Shown in pieces: positions 1 through 10,247 of a stretch of 18,543 nucleotides of DNA (within the stretch, counting starts at the first letter, position 1; each line of letters opens with the position of its first letter). The translations under genes were made by a program, and so were the position numbers. This DNA comes from Cochliopodium minus (Eukaryota; Discosea; Himatismenida; Cochliopodiidae), in contig JAMYWO010000552.1 in NCBI GenBank assembly GCA_024220525.1, positions 1 to 18,543 of the forward strand. Direction: 5' to 3'. The notes under the pieces were generated by a model. The model made no database searches. It worked only from the letters and a program-made list of their open reading frames with translations, and was not told the DNA's origin.

Positions 1-115
1 ACTTTCTTTATCTTCTTTATTATTTATATTTATATTTATTATTTATATTTATTATTTATTATTTATTATTTATTATTTATTATTTATATTTATATTTATT
101 ATTATCAATTTAAAG
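1..115 (+). repeat. TTTAT/TTATT low-complexity intron end
   Basis: Positions 1-104 are an almost pure repeat of TTATT and TTTATAT units. They run into the acceptor TTTAAAG that precedes the first visible exon of the JmjC gene. This is best read as the 3' part of an intron. No coding signal was seen. Confidence 0.7.
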
Positions 116-1512
116 GTACCATACATACAAAACCAAAATGGAAGTTTTAGCAGAGAATTTTCAGAAATATTGGGAAAAGATGTGGGAAAAGAAATAGAAG
201 AATATGGTGATCTCGTTTTTGGAAATAATTTATTATCTGGTAAATCAAAATCCTTCCCCTCTTTAATTTATTTTCATTTTATTTTTTATTTTTTATTTTT
301 TATTTTAATTTTAATTATTTTAACAAAATTTTAAATTTAATTAAATTTAATTAATAATTAGTTTTAATAATTAGTTTTTTTTTTACTTATTTCATTCAAA
401 AAAAAATTATATAAGAAGAAGAAGAAGAAAAAGCATTGGTGAATATATGGATTGGAGGAGACTCTTCTCTTTCTTCCATTCACAAAGATCCTTATGAAAA
501 TTTTTATGTCACTCTCTCTGGTTTCCCCTTTTTTTAATAAAATTTTATTTAATATACACATAATTAAAATAAATAAATAATGTATTAAAATAATTAAAAT
601 AATTAAAATAATTAAAATAATTAAAATAATTAAAATAATATACACATAATTAAAATAAATAAATAATGTATTAAAATAATTAAATTAATTAAATTAATTA
701 AATTAATTAAATTAGGAGAAAAACATTTTTTGATAGCACCTCCTTTTACAATAAATTATTTGAACGAAAAAATATACCCTTCTGCCACTTGTAAACAAGA
801 TCCCCTCTCCAAACAATGGTTTTCAAAATCTAATTTCATTTTTTTTTGAATTTACATTTTTTTTTTTATTATTATTTGTGGATTTTTTTTTATAATTTTT
901 TTAATTAATTATATCATTTTATTTTATTAATTTTAATTTTATTAATTTGTTTATTTTTGAATTAATAAATTTTAAAGGGAGATAATACCAGATGATCCAA
1001 AAAAGTATGTAAATTGGATATCAGAAGATCCTGTTCTTCTTTCTGAAAAACACCCCAATCTCTTTTTAAATGTTGTTCTTCAAAAAGGAGAAGTGAAAAA
1101 ATGAACAAATTAATACAATAAAAAATAATAAAACAAAATAAATAAATTAAAAATAAAATAAAAAAATAAATAAAATAAATAAATAAAAATATAGTTAAAT
1201 TAATTTTTTTTTTACATTAATTTTTTTTTTTTTTTACATTAATTTTTTTTTTTTTAAAAAAGATGCTTTATTTACCTTCATTGTGGTATCACCAAGTAAA
1301 CATTTTAAAATTTTTGTTTTTATTTCTTAAATCGTGGGATATTTCATTTTATTTTTTAAAAAAAAAAAAAGGTAAGCCAAAAAGTATGCAAAGAAGGAGA
1401 ATTGGTGATAGCAATGAATTATTGGTTTGACATGAAATTTGATTCTCCTCTTTATACTTATTCCAAATTTGTTGAAAATATCCTTGTACAGAAACTCCTC
1501 AAACCTTTTTAA
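116..1512 (+). CDS. JMJD7-like JmjC lysyl hydroxylase (5' end outside window)
   Basis: Exons 116-239, 416-520, 716-818, 978-1092, 1263-1295 and 1372-1512 join in frame into 206 residues ending in TAA. The human JMJD7 family is about 316 residues, so roughly 110 N-terminal residues lie left of the window. The order of conserved segments matches JMJD7: WIGGDSSLSSIHKDPYENFY, then GEKHFLIAPP, then MLYLPSLWYHQV, then AMNYWFDMKFDSP. The iron ligands are visible: His and Asp of the HKD motif in the second exon shown, and the distal His of LWYHQ in a 33-nt exon. JMJD7 is a 2-oxoglutarate/Fe(II) oxygenase known to hydroxylate a lysine in DRG-type GTPases; a peptidase role has also been claimed. The acceptor of the second exon lies in an AAG repeat (415-430), so its exact start could shift by a few codons. 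The gene converges on the granulin-like gene with about 120 bp between stops. The family call is firm; the substrate here is inferred. Confidence 0.88.
551..715 (+). repeat. Duplicated block plus ATTAAAATA repeats in a JmjC intron
   Basis: The segment starting at 551 (AATATACACATAATTAAAAT and on for about 47 bp) recurs at 637 with the same sequence, 86 bp apart. The space between is filled by tandem AATTAAAAT units, and AATTAAATT units follow up to the acceptor at 715. It lies wholly inside the intron 521-715. This is a local tandem duplication with no visible function. Confidence 0.8.
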
Positions 1513-1633
1513 CTTCTTAAATAGAACTTAAACTCTTTAAAATATTTATTAAATCCTTTTTAGATTACTCTTCTTTTGGAACTAATTATTTCGTTTTAAT
1601 TGATTAAAAAATAAAAAAATAAAAATATTAAAG

Positions 1634-2380
1634 TTAAAGATTATCTTTGTTGAAAGAAATATTTTTAATTTTTAATTTCAACAAACACATCTCTTCAAAT
1701 TGACCAGGGCAACAATTAGCATCTTTTATTTTTTTATTTTATAAATATTTTTATTAATTAATTTAAAAATAAAAGAATTCTCAAATTTACCTTTACAACA
1801 TGTTCCTGTATTTCTACAACATACAGTCCCTAATTTATAACATTTAATTTTCAATAGTAACTTTTTTTAAAAAGAAAATAAATTTATTTACCCAATTCAC
1901 AACATCTTCCATGATATGGTCCATCATTTTCACAACAAAAACTATTGTAAATTTGACAACAAGTTCCCCTGCAACAACTTTCTCCCTTTTTTAATCGATT
2001 TTATCAATCAAATTTGAATTAAAGAAATTTAAAAGAATAAAATCATTACCGGAAGACAACAAATGGGAGACAATTGTCCTGTTGGATCTGTACAACATAT
2101 AGTATCTATAAAAAAAATATCATATTTTCCAATCCTCAAAAATATTAAAATTATCTCTTCATTTATTGATTTAACCTCCACTGCAACAGATACTTCCACA
2201 ACATTGTTCACTTTTATCGCAGCATAATGTGTTATTATCACAACAAATTTGATTAGAACCACAATTACATGCTTGGTTATTATTTTTTGAAGTTTTCAAA
2301 AGATCTTCTGAAATCTTTGCTTGTACATAAAATAATAAAGAAATCAAAGAAATAAATAAAACTAAAGGAGAAGTTTTCAT
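1634..2380 (-). CDS. Secreted granulin-like cysteine-rich protein
   Basis: Exons on the minus strand 2380-2176, 2105-2050, 1985-1892, 1829-1791 and 1722-1634 join in frame into 160 residues ending in TAA. The ATG at 2380 is chosen because it starts a clear signal peptide: MKTS, a hydrophobic core (LVLFISLISLLFYV), then a likely cut after VQA. The mature part is dominated by about thirteen Cys-Cys pairs spaced 4-12 residues apart. This is the hallmark of granulin modules, stacked beta-hairpins held by disulfides, although the spacing does not fit one textbook granulin unit exactly. The last 20 residues are Cys-free and basic. Granulins act outside the cell or in lysosomes, and some accompany papain-type proteases; here the module stands alone. 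It sits 69 bp downstream of the Sel1 gene stop on the same strand. Role unknown; secretion is inferred from the N-terminus. Confidence 0.78.
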
Positions 2381-2449
2381 TTTTTTTTTTTTTTTTTTGA
2401 TCAATATTTGAATGATCAAAGATGAAATTAATAATAAACTTTGTTTTAT

Positions 2450-5400
2450 TTATTCTTCTTGATCAATTTCTATTTCACACAGTATTTTCATAGCACCAGT
2501 ATGTCCTAAAAGGGCAGCTTGATAATAGAGATGTGCAGCATAAGTAACATTTTTTTTTATACCTTCTTCCCCGTTGTGATAAATTGATGCCAAATTTGTC
2601 ATTGCGTTTATATCTTTGAATTTTGTTATTGCCTGAATATAAAGATGTACAGCTAAACATAATTTAATATGAAATAATATTAAATAATTAAAATAAATTA
2701 AAATTATTTTTGCTTATAAAATAAAATAATAATTTTCACCTTTGTAAATGTCTGCTTTGACATGTCTCTTTCCCTTTTGGTAAATGAGAGCAAGATCGTT
2801 CATTGAATTGGGTTGATCCAAATTAATTGCACACTCATAAAAATGGACAGCTAAAATAAAAACAAAATTAAAAAAAACAAAAAAAAATCAAAAAAAAAAG
2901 AAAACAATAACAATAAAAAGAAAAAAAGTATTAACCTTTGTAAATGTCTTCTTCTACGCCTTCAGCCCCATAATTATAAATAAAAGCCAAACTGTATAAC
3001 GCATCCCCATCTCCCATCTTTCCTGCTTCTTCATAGTACTCCATCGCTTATAAATAAAAAATAATTGTAAAAATAAATTTATAAAAAATTTATAAAAATT
3101 TTAATTTAATTTTAAAAAATGTTGAAAATTGAAAAAGAGTAAATAGTTACCAAGAAGAATGTTGGGAGAAACAAAACCATCAATACCATGGTGGTACATT
3201 TTAGCAAGATAATATATTGCGTAAACATTTCCCTTATTTGCTGCTCCCTGTAAAAGTTCTATTGCTTTTTCATGAAAAAAAAATTAGAATTAAATTTATT
3301 AAAAATAAATAAAAATACAAAAAATTAAAAATACAAAAATTTAAAAAAAAAAAACATTTAAAAAATTTAATAATTAATTAGTGAAAATAGTAAAAATTTT
3401 ATCTTTTTTACATTTGGGGACATCAATGGGAACACCAAAGTCACCATTCAAGTGGATAAGAGCAAGAGAAAACATAGAAGGTGAATGACCCAAAAAAGAT
3501 GCCTTTTCATACAACAAAATTGCTTTCTCTCCAAAAATCTTTGCATTCTCTATCATTTTTTGATGAAGTTAAAACAAAATGAAAATAAATTTTTAAAATA
3601 AAAAAAATTTTGTTAGTTTTTTACGATCATCTTCTTTATGGCCTAAGTAGGAGTATGACAAGGAAGATTGTTGCAAATCAAGAAAGGGGAGAGGTGTTTT
3701 ACTTTTCTCATTTTGGCAAATTTTAGCTAGTTGATAAATCGCATGAACATTGTTCATTTCTGATGCCTTTTCATAAAGTTCAATCGCTTTAAAATAAAAA
3801 GAAAAAAATAAAAAATATGAAAATATAATTAAAAAAAAATTAATAAATATAAATTTAAATATAAACATAAATAAAATTAAATAAAAAAGGGAAAATAAAA
3901 TAAATTTTATTGAAAATACCTTTGTTGAGGTTTCTTTGAATGGGAAATTTTCCATACTGGTAGAGGAGACCAAGGTTAAACATAGAATTGGAGTTTTGAA
4001 GGGAAATGGCTCTTTCATAAAAAGAAATAGCACCCAACACATCTTCTTTCATCCCCCCTTCCCCTCTACTCATTAAATTACCCAAATTGTTCATTGAATG
4101 TGAATGTCCTTTTTCCGCTGCTCTCTTGTACATTTCCACTGCTATTTTTTCATTTTTTATTTTTTTATTTTCAAAAAATTTTTAACAAAATTTTAATTTT
4201 TTTTATTTTTTTATTTATTCATTAAAGTTTTTTATTACCTTTATAAATATCTTTTTTAATTCCACCTTCGCCGTTCTCGTAGAGGATAGCCAAGTTGTTC
4301 ATTGATTCTGCATTTCCCAAATTAGCTGCCTCATCCAAAAGAGAAACTGCTTTTTCTACGTCAACTTCTGTACCTCCTTTTTATTAAAAAAAAAACAAAA
4401 AAATTAAAAATCTATTCCACTAATTATTTTCGTTTTATTTTTACAAGATTAAAATTTATTTTCTTTTTATAAAATTATTTTTAGTTGAACACATAAATAA
4501 TTTTTTTTACCTTTTCCATAGAGATAAATTATGGCCAAACGATTCATTGAAAGTGGATTGCGAGAAGAGAGGATGGATTGAGAATATAAAGAAAGAGAAA
4601 GAGAAATATCAGATTTCACCTCTCCCATCCCATTCTCATAGATAAGAGCAAGATGATACAAAGAATCTTTATGACCCATCTCTATTGCTTTTTTGTAAAG
4701 AGTAACTGCCTTTTTCACATCCCTCTCCACCTTTTCATTTCCTGTTTTATAAATGTTTGCTAAATTGAACAAAGCCTCTTTGCTTCCCTTTTCTATCGCT
4801 TGAAAAAATAATTCAATCGCTTTTTCTACATCTTTTCAAAAAAAAAAAAAATGAAGTAATATTTGAGTATTTAAATTAAAAAAATAATTAAATTATTAAT
4901 TTTTTTATTATTAATTAATAAATTTTAAAATTAGTGATTCATAAATTTAAATTAAAAGGATCTATTTATACCTTTCTCAACTTCTATCCCGAAAAGATAT
5001 GAAAGTCCCAAAGTATTCTCAGCATCTGCATTTACTTCCTTATAGATTTTGATTGCTTCCTTTATATCCTTCATTTCCCCATCCAATCCTTTTTCATGCT
5101 TTTCGGCCTTCCTCATCTTTTCATTCCATTCAACCAATTTCTTTTCTGCGGAAATTAAAAATTTAAAACAAGTTTAAAATGAATACTATTTTAATGTATT
5201 GATTTGATACTCATATGAAAAGTATACCTTTTTGAAAAAGATCCTTAGTTTCGCTTTCTTTTTAAATTTATAACAAAGGAAATTAATTAAAAATAATTTT
5301 GATGTTTATTTTAATACCTTTGATACTGGTGAACAAAGAAAAAGAAAACCTCTGTGAAGTTTTGTGGAAGTTTTTCAAACTATTTTTGAAAAGAATTGTT

Positions 5401-5459
5401 TTTGAGAAACTTTTTTTCGAAGACAGGTTCTTTGAATTGAAAAGATGATCTTTTAACAT
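2450..5459 (-). CDS. Sel1-repeat protein, 12 exons
   Basis: Minus-strand exons are 5459-5318, 5257-5228, 5145-4972, 4831-4511, 4376-4239, 4141-3920, 3786-3625, 3549-3412, 3264-3151, 3046-2936, 2850-2740 and 2652-2450. They join into 621 residues ending in TAA. From about residue 60 the protein is a run of some 13-14 Sel1 (TPR-like) repeats, with signatures such as SMNNLAILYENGEGG and AIELYEKA. Sel1 repeats form a superhelical scaffold that binds protein partners, as in SEL1L/Hrd3 and many signalling adaptors; no other domain is seen. The first 47 residues are rich in Lys, Ser and Phe, contain a single acidic residue, and could be a targeting sequence. All eleven introns are phase 1, so each internal exon is a multiple of three. 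There is no transmembrane segment. Partners and location are unknown. Exon boundaries are well supported by phase; the 30-nt second exon is least certain. Confidence 0.88.
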
Positions 5460-5676
5460 CTTGAAACAGACAGATTTTTTTTTAATTTATAATAAATAGA
5501 TTTTAAATTTGAAAAATTTCATATTTTTAAAAATATATTGAAATTTAGATAGAATGTGCGCAAATTTCCTCTTTGAAGGATAATTATTATGTACCAAATC
5601 AGAACCAAAAAAATTTGAATGGATGATTAGAAAAAAAGAGATTGAATAAGAAGCATTAACTTTAAAAAAAAAAATT
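5460..5676 (-). other. Spacer between ankyrin-TM and Sel1 genes
   Basis: This 217-bp AT-rich stretch lies between the ankyrin gene stop and the Sel1 gene start and would hold the Sel1 promoter. It contains one TGCGCAAA at 5557-5564, a motif rare at this base composition that recurs at 10041-10048. No gene was seen. Confidence 0.4.
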
Positions 5677-7348
5677 TTATTTGAATTTTGGAAAATGAAA
5701 AGAACCAAAAATGATGGATACAACGAGAACAATAACAAAAAGAGACAAAATAATTTCTAGAAATTGAATACGTAATTTTAAACTATCAATTTCAGGAAGA
5801 TCAGTAGTTTTCTTTGAATGATTTTTAACCAACTTTTTCAAATTTGAAATTTTGTAATTTAGTTTTTGCAATTCATCTTTTTTATAAAGAAAAAGAATTA
5901 AAATAAAAATGAAACTATTGAACGAAAGTATCAAAAAAATAAGAAATTTTACAAATAAAATTTAAGAAATAAAAATTTACCTTTCAAAGAATCCTTTTGA
6001 AAGGTAACGCTATTGTTGTGATTAGAAGAATCAAGAAGATCAGAGTTTTTTCTTTTCGTATTGTTATTATTACTCTTATTGTTGCTTCTAGTGTTTTCAT
6101 TTTTACCTATGTTTTTTGAAATTTAATAAATCAATTTAAAATAAATGAAATTTATATTTAATTAAATTATCATAAGTTAAAAATAATTTTATAAAATAAA
6201 TAAATATTTTGAGAGATATTGATAAGCTAAATTATATGTTTGTGTGATGAATATAAAGATAATATTACTGATGTGATTATTTTTATTATTGATACTGTGA
6301 ATGGGGTCAAGATTATTATTGCTGAGGAGGCTGGTGGTATCAAGATTGCTGTTGTTATGAAGATTATTGTTGGGATTATTGGTGTTGCTACTAATACCAC
6401 TGCTGCTATTGTTGTTGTTTCCAAGAAGATTACCATTATTGTTGCTATTAATGGTATTATTCTCTTTACTTCCACGATCACTGATGCTATTAAGTTGAAT
6501 TTTGTTATTGACGATACTATTGAGAAGATTGGTGTGATTTATTTTGTGACTGAGGAGATAATTGTTATTATTAGGATTCATGTTGTTATTGTTATTTGAA
6601 TGAGAATTGCGGAGAGTGTTTGTGTTGATAGTCTTTTTGTTTTCGAAAGTTAATTTCTCAGGATTTGGAATTTCATCGAAATTTTCATCTAAATTCTCAA
6701 TGGAGGTGGGATCTGCCCCATTTTGGAGTAATAGTCTTACACCTTGTTGTGATATTGATTTATCTTTAGAAGAAAATTGAGACATATATTGAATAGGTGT
6801 CATTCCTTTTGAATTTGTCACATTTACTTTTGCATTCACATTTTTTTGGAGCAAAATTTGCATAATCTCCAAATATCTGTTTCAAAATATAATTATAAAA
6901 TGAATCAAATTATTAGTTTTTCTGTATATACCCATTGGACGCACATATATGCAATCCAGTATTTCCGTTTTTATCTTGTATATTGACATTTACTCCTTCC
7001 TTTAAAAATATCTTTACTATTTTCGCATTATTCTTTAAGATGGCTTCAAGTAAGAGTAATTTTGAATTTATCTTATCAAAATGTTGAAAATTAATTCAAA
7101 ATAAGATGGGATGAATTTTTTAAAAATTTTACAGTTTTATTGAGATCTATTTCTCTTTCCAATAATATTTGAACCCATTTGGGAGATCCTAACTCGATAG
7201 CATGTAATAATAATACACGTATATCATTTTCATTGATAATTGTTTTAATGAAAGCCTTTCTAAATGTTGATTCATTGTCATTGGTCATATATTCTTTGAA
7301 TTCTTTATGAATATTCTTTTTCTCTTCATCCATTATAGTGAAAGACAT
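5677..7348 (-). CDS. Ankyrin-repeat protein with predicted C-terminal membrane anchor
   Basis: Minus-strand exons 7348-7133, 7071-6932, 6876-6269, 6106-5981 and 5876-5677 join in frame into 429 residues. Residues about 40-165 hold around four ankyrin repeats; VNIQDKNGNTGLHICASNG and VNVTNSKGMTPI are clear consensus stretches. An Asn/Ser-rich low-complexity linker follows (about 185-340). Next come a Lys/Leu/Asn-rich stretch that may form a coiled coil and a hydrophobic helix of about 20 residues (EIILSLFVIVLVVSIIFGSF) only six residues from the end. That arrangement is typical of tail-anchored proteins of ER, mitochondrial outer or peroxisomal membranes. The first three exons are firm. The last two rest on splice phase (1 and 1) and on preserved Asn-rich composition; if that intron is retained, the protein would instead stop at 6189 without an anchor. 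The start is only 26 bp from the stop of the R3H gene. Confidence 0.7.
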
Positions 7349-7374
7349 TTTTTTTTTTTCAAAAAAATAGAAAT

Positions 7375-9882
7375 TTAATTTTTTAATTGTTCTTCTTTTT
7401 TATTTTCGATGATTTCATCCTTTTTTTGAAGGACAGGAACTTGCCAATTTCTCAAGCTGAAAGGCCACACAAGAAGGGAACCGTTTTCATTGTTATCATC
7501 TCCATAAAGAGAGGGAGAATTATTTTTCAAAAAATCTTCCATAACTAAACGAGATTTCTTTGAATTATCAAAAACAAGGAGAATAGAAATTGAAGAATCA
7601 GAGTATTGAAAGAACCTTGCAACGAATTTATGTGGGATGTACTTTTGAGCAACTTCTTTCAGTTTTTTAACGATGGAAAAGGGAGTTTTCATTTCTTCCA
7701 TTTCTGTCAAACTGAATCCATGTGCTTCTAGAATGTGTGGTATCACTATTATATTAAAGGGTACATTGGGATGTAGTAAGTGAGTACTTGGTATAATTGC
7801 CCGGTTCTTTTGTAGTTTGCTAAGATTATTCTGAATTTGATTCTGATTTGTATTCATTGTGGTATTCATGTTCGAATTATTATTGGTGCTATTGGTATTA
7901 TTGGTATTATTGTTATTATTAGTATTATTATTGGTATTATTAGTATTGTTATTATTATTATGGGTGGTATTATTGTTTATATTGCTTGTATAGTTGTGTT
8001 GGTTGAAAGATTTGATGTTAGGAGAGGTTTTTTGATTGGAAGAGGTTGGTTGTAGAGTAGGGGAGAGATTGTTGGAGTAATAGGGAGAAAGATTTGGATT
8101 GTTATTGTTGCTGGGGAAAAATTTGGAAGTATTGATTTCTTGTTGATTGAATAATTCATTGTTATGATTAAAGATTGAAAAATTATTGTCATTGAAAGAA
8201 TTTGTTTTAAAATTAGGATTATTGGGGTTGTAATTAGGATTGTTGTAATTGGAATTATTGTAATTTGGATTGTTATTGTTGAAATTTAAAAGAGAGTTTC
8301 CATTATTGTTTGAATAAGAAAAATTGTCCTGATAATTATTGAGATAAGGATTGTTACTGTTGAGATTTCCAAACGAAAAAGGTAAAGAGGGATGATTAAT
8401 GAAATTAGGATTGGTATTATTTAAATTAGGATTGATATTGTTGTGATTGGATTGATTATTGAAAAGGAGATTGTTATTATTATTATTAAAATGTGAATTG
8501 TTGCTAACAACATTATTGACATTATTGTTTGTATTTGGTGTATTCTTGATGAAATTATTGTTTTTGGAATTAAAATTATTCCCCAAATTAGGATTGTTGG
8601 GGATAATATTTGTTTGGGTATTCAATACAAAATTGGAATTGTTATTGTTATTGCTTTTGTTGCTATTATTGTTCATATTGTTATTATTGTTGGTATTATT
8701 TGTATTTAAAGTGATGTTTGTGTTGGGTTTTTTTTGGATGGTCTTTTTTGGAGGTTGATTGACAATTTCTTTCGGATGATTGTTATTATTATTGTTTGAT
8801 TTAGGATTGGGGGAAGGCTTATAAGGGGAAGCATTGATATTGAGTTTTTTTTTGGTTGCAGAGGGAATAACAAGATCAGAAAGACTCTTTTTTTTGGGAG
8901 GATCATGCACTATTTCTTTTTCCTCATTTAAATCCTCACTGAGGCTGAGAGTCAAAGATAAATCTTTCTCTAATTCTTCCAGTTGAGCATATTCTTCTTT
9001 TTCGAAAATTCTAAGCTTTGCTTGCCTGTATTCTTCTTCTTTTTCTTCCAAAGTTTTGTGCTGTTGTTTTTCTTGGATGGTTTCGTTGATAATTTTCTCT
9101 TCTTTGTTTAAATATTTATTCTCCCCATTTTTCTCTTCATTGAAATTATTATTCTCCTCTTTATTCTCCTGACAAGGTGTTTTTGGTTTTGTTTTTAATT
9201 TGAATAATTTTGGTTTTTCTGGAGGGATATCATCTTGGATGGGATCTTCTTGTATTAATATTTGTTGTTGCTTTTGAATCAACTTTTTATTTTCAACAAC
9301 AGATTCTTCCTTTTCAATGAAATCAGGTAGTCTTACAAATGGGAGATTTATATTGGATTCTTTAAATATTCTGACAAAAGGTTCTTCTCCAGTTATCCCT
9401 TCATGCATTAATCCAAAATAATCAGCCACTTTGTGCACAATCATTCTGTTGTAAGAATTCATTGGCGAAAAATCGAATCTCTTGCTTCAAAAAATAAATA
9501 ATTCAGATTTGTAATTCAAAGGGAAGGATAATTATAATTAATATACCTCTTTTGATCCTTCAAAAATTTTTCCATTTGTTCATTAATTTTGATCAATATT
9601 TCTCTGTGTTTGTTATTTTTGAGAATATCAACCAAAATAGGATCAAGAATTAATGGGTAGGAAAACTGTATCTTATTCAAATCGTTTGTTGGAGAATTTT
9701 GATTGTAGTCTTTTATTTCCTTTGTTGGTTCTATTTTATTTTCTACTTTCTTTTCTTCTTTATTGATATCATTTACATTTAGTCTTTTCTTTGTTATTAT
9801 AATAAATGATAATAACTTCAATGATCATTCTAGAATCTTAATAATATACCTTTAACTTGATTGATTTATTTTGAATATTCAT
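7375..9882 (-). CDS. R3H-SUZ RNA-binding protein with Asn-rich core
   Basis: Minus-strand exons 9882-9850, 9788-9547 and 9484-7375 join in frame into 794 residues. An R3H domain spans about residues 55-145: LDPILVDILKN precedes the core NSYNRMIVHKVADYFGL, which has the Arg-x3-His signature. A SUZ-like segment ends in EEEYRQAKLRIF, matching the usual Y-x-x-A/R-x-x-R-I-F pattern of R3HDM1/2 and Encore. Both elements bind single-stranded nucleic acid, so a cytoplasmic mRNA-binding role is likely. Residues about 300-650 are a long Asn-rich, prion-like tract. The last 130 residues are ordered again and carry a segment resembling an RRM-type fold (HKFVARFFQYSDSSISILLV), an inference. The 11-codon first exon is supported by the only ATG that splices in frame; its acceptor (9789) could instead be near 9820. 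It is divergent from the Cdh1 gene. Confidence 0.85.
7858..8801 (-). repeat. Asn-codon (AAT/AAC) repeat tract
   Basis: Within the long R3H exon the coding strand is a run of AAT and AAC codons broken by Pro, Ser, Phe and Thr. This gives tens of Asn homopolymer blocks of 3-6 residues. On the plus strand it reads as GTT/ATT and makes spurious Leu/Ile-rich reading frames. Such tracts are common in AT-rich amoeboid genomes and tend to form low-complexity, aggregation-prone regions. Confidence 0.85.
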
Positions 9883-10247
9883 AGGCAGAATATCCAAAAA
9901 ATTTTTTTTATAATTATTAATTTCTCTTTTTTTATTTTTCTTCTAAGGATTGATTTCAATCAAAACTCTCCAACAATCCAAATGTGTAGAATATCACATA
10001 GGATTTCTGATTTATCTTTTTTTTTGTCAGTTAATGTTTATGCGCAAAAAATTGAAAAATATTATAAAATTCTATAAAATTTAATAAAAAAAAAAAAAAA
10101 AATCAGCTTTTAGTTTTAATTCAAAACTTTCAAAAATTCTGTTTTTTTATCAAAAAATTTATCATATATGTAAATTCACCTTTCTATAATTAAAAACCCA
10201 AAAAAATTTTATTAATTTATCAATAAAATAAAAAAAATAGCATAAAA
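9883..10247. promoter_or_regulatory. Divergent intergenic region between R3H and Cdh1 genes
   Basis: This 365-bp stretch separates the divergent starts at 9882 and 10248 and must hold both promoters. It is AT-rich with poly-T and poly-A runs. A modestly GC-richer segment lies at about 9950-10010 and a single TGCGCAAA at 10041-10048. No TATA element can be singled out against this background, and no gene was seen. Confidence 0.45.

Noticed and set aside
364-645. Hydrophobic Ile-rich minus-strand reading frame
   Set aside because: It is the antisense of an AATTAAAAT repeat inside a JmjC intron; composition alone explains it.
6240-6599. Plus-strand Val/Ile-rich reading frame of 119 codons
   Set aside because: It is antisense to the Asn/Ser-rich exon of the ankyrin gene; AAT/AAC codons read backwards give Ile and Val.
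8459-8758. Plus-strand Leu-rich frame that looks like membrane helices
   Set aside because: It is antisense to the poly-Asn part of the R3H gene; no ATG context, splice sites or family similarity.
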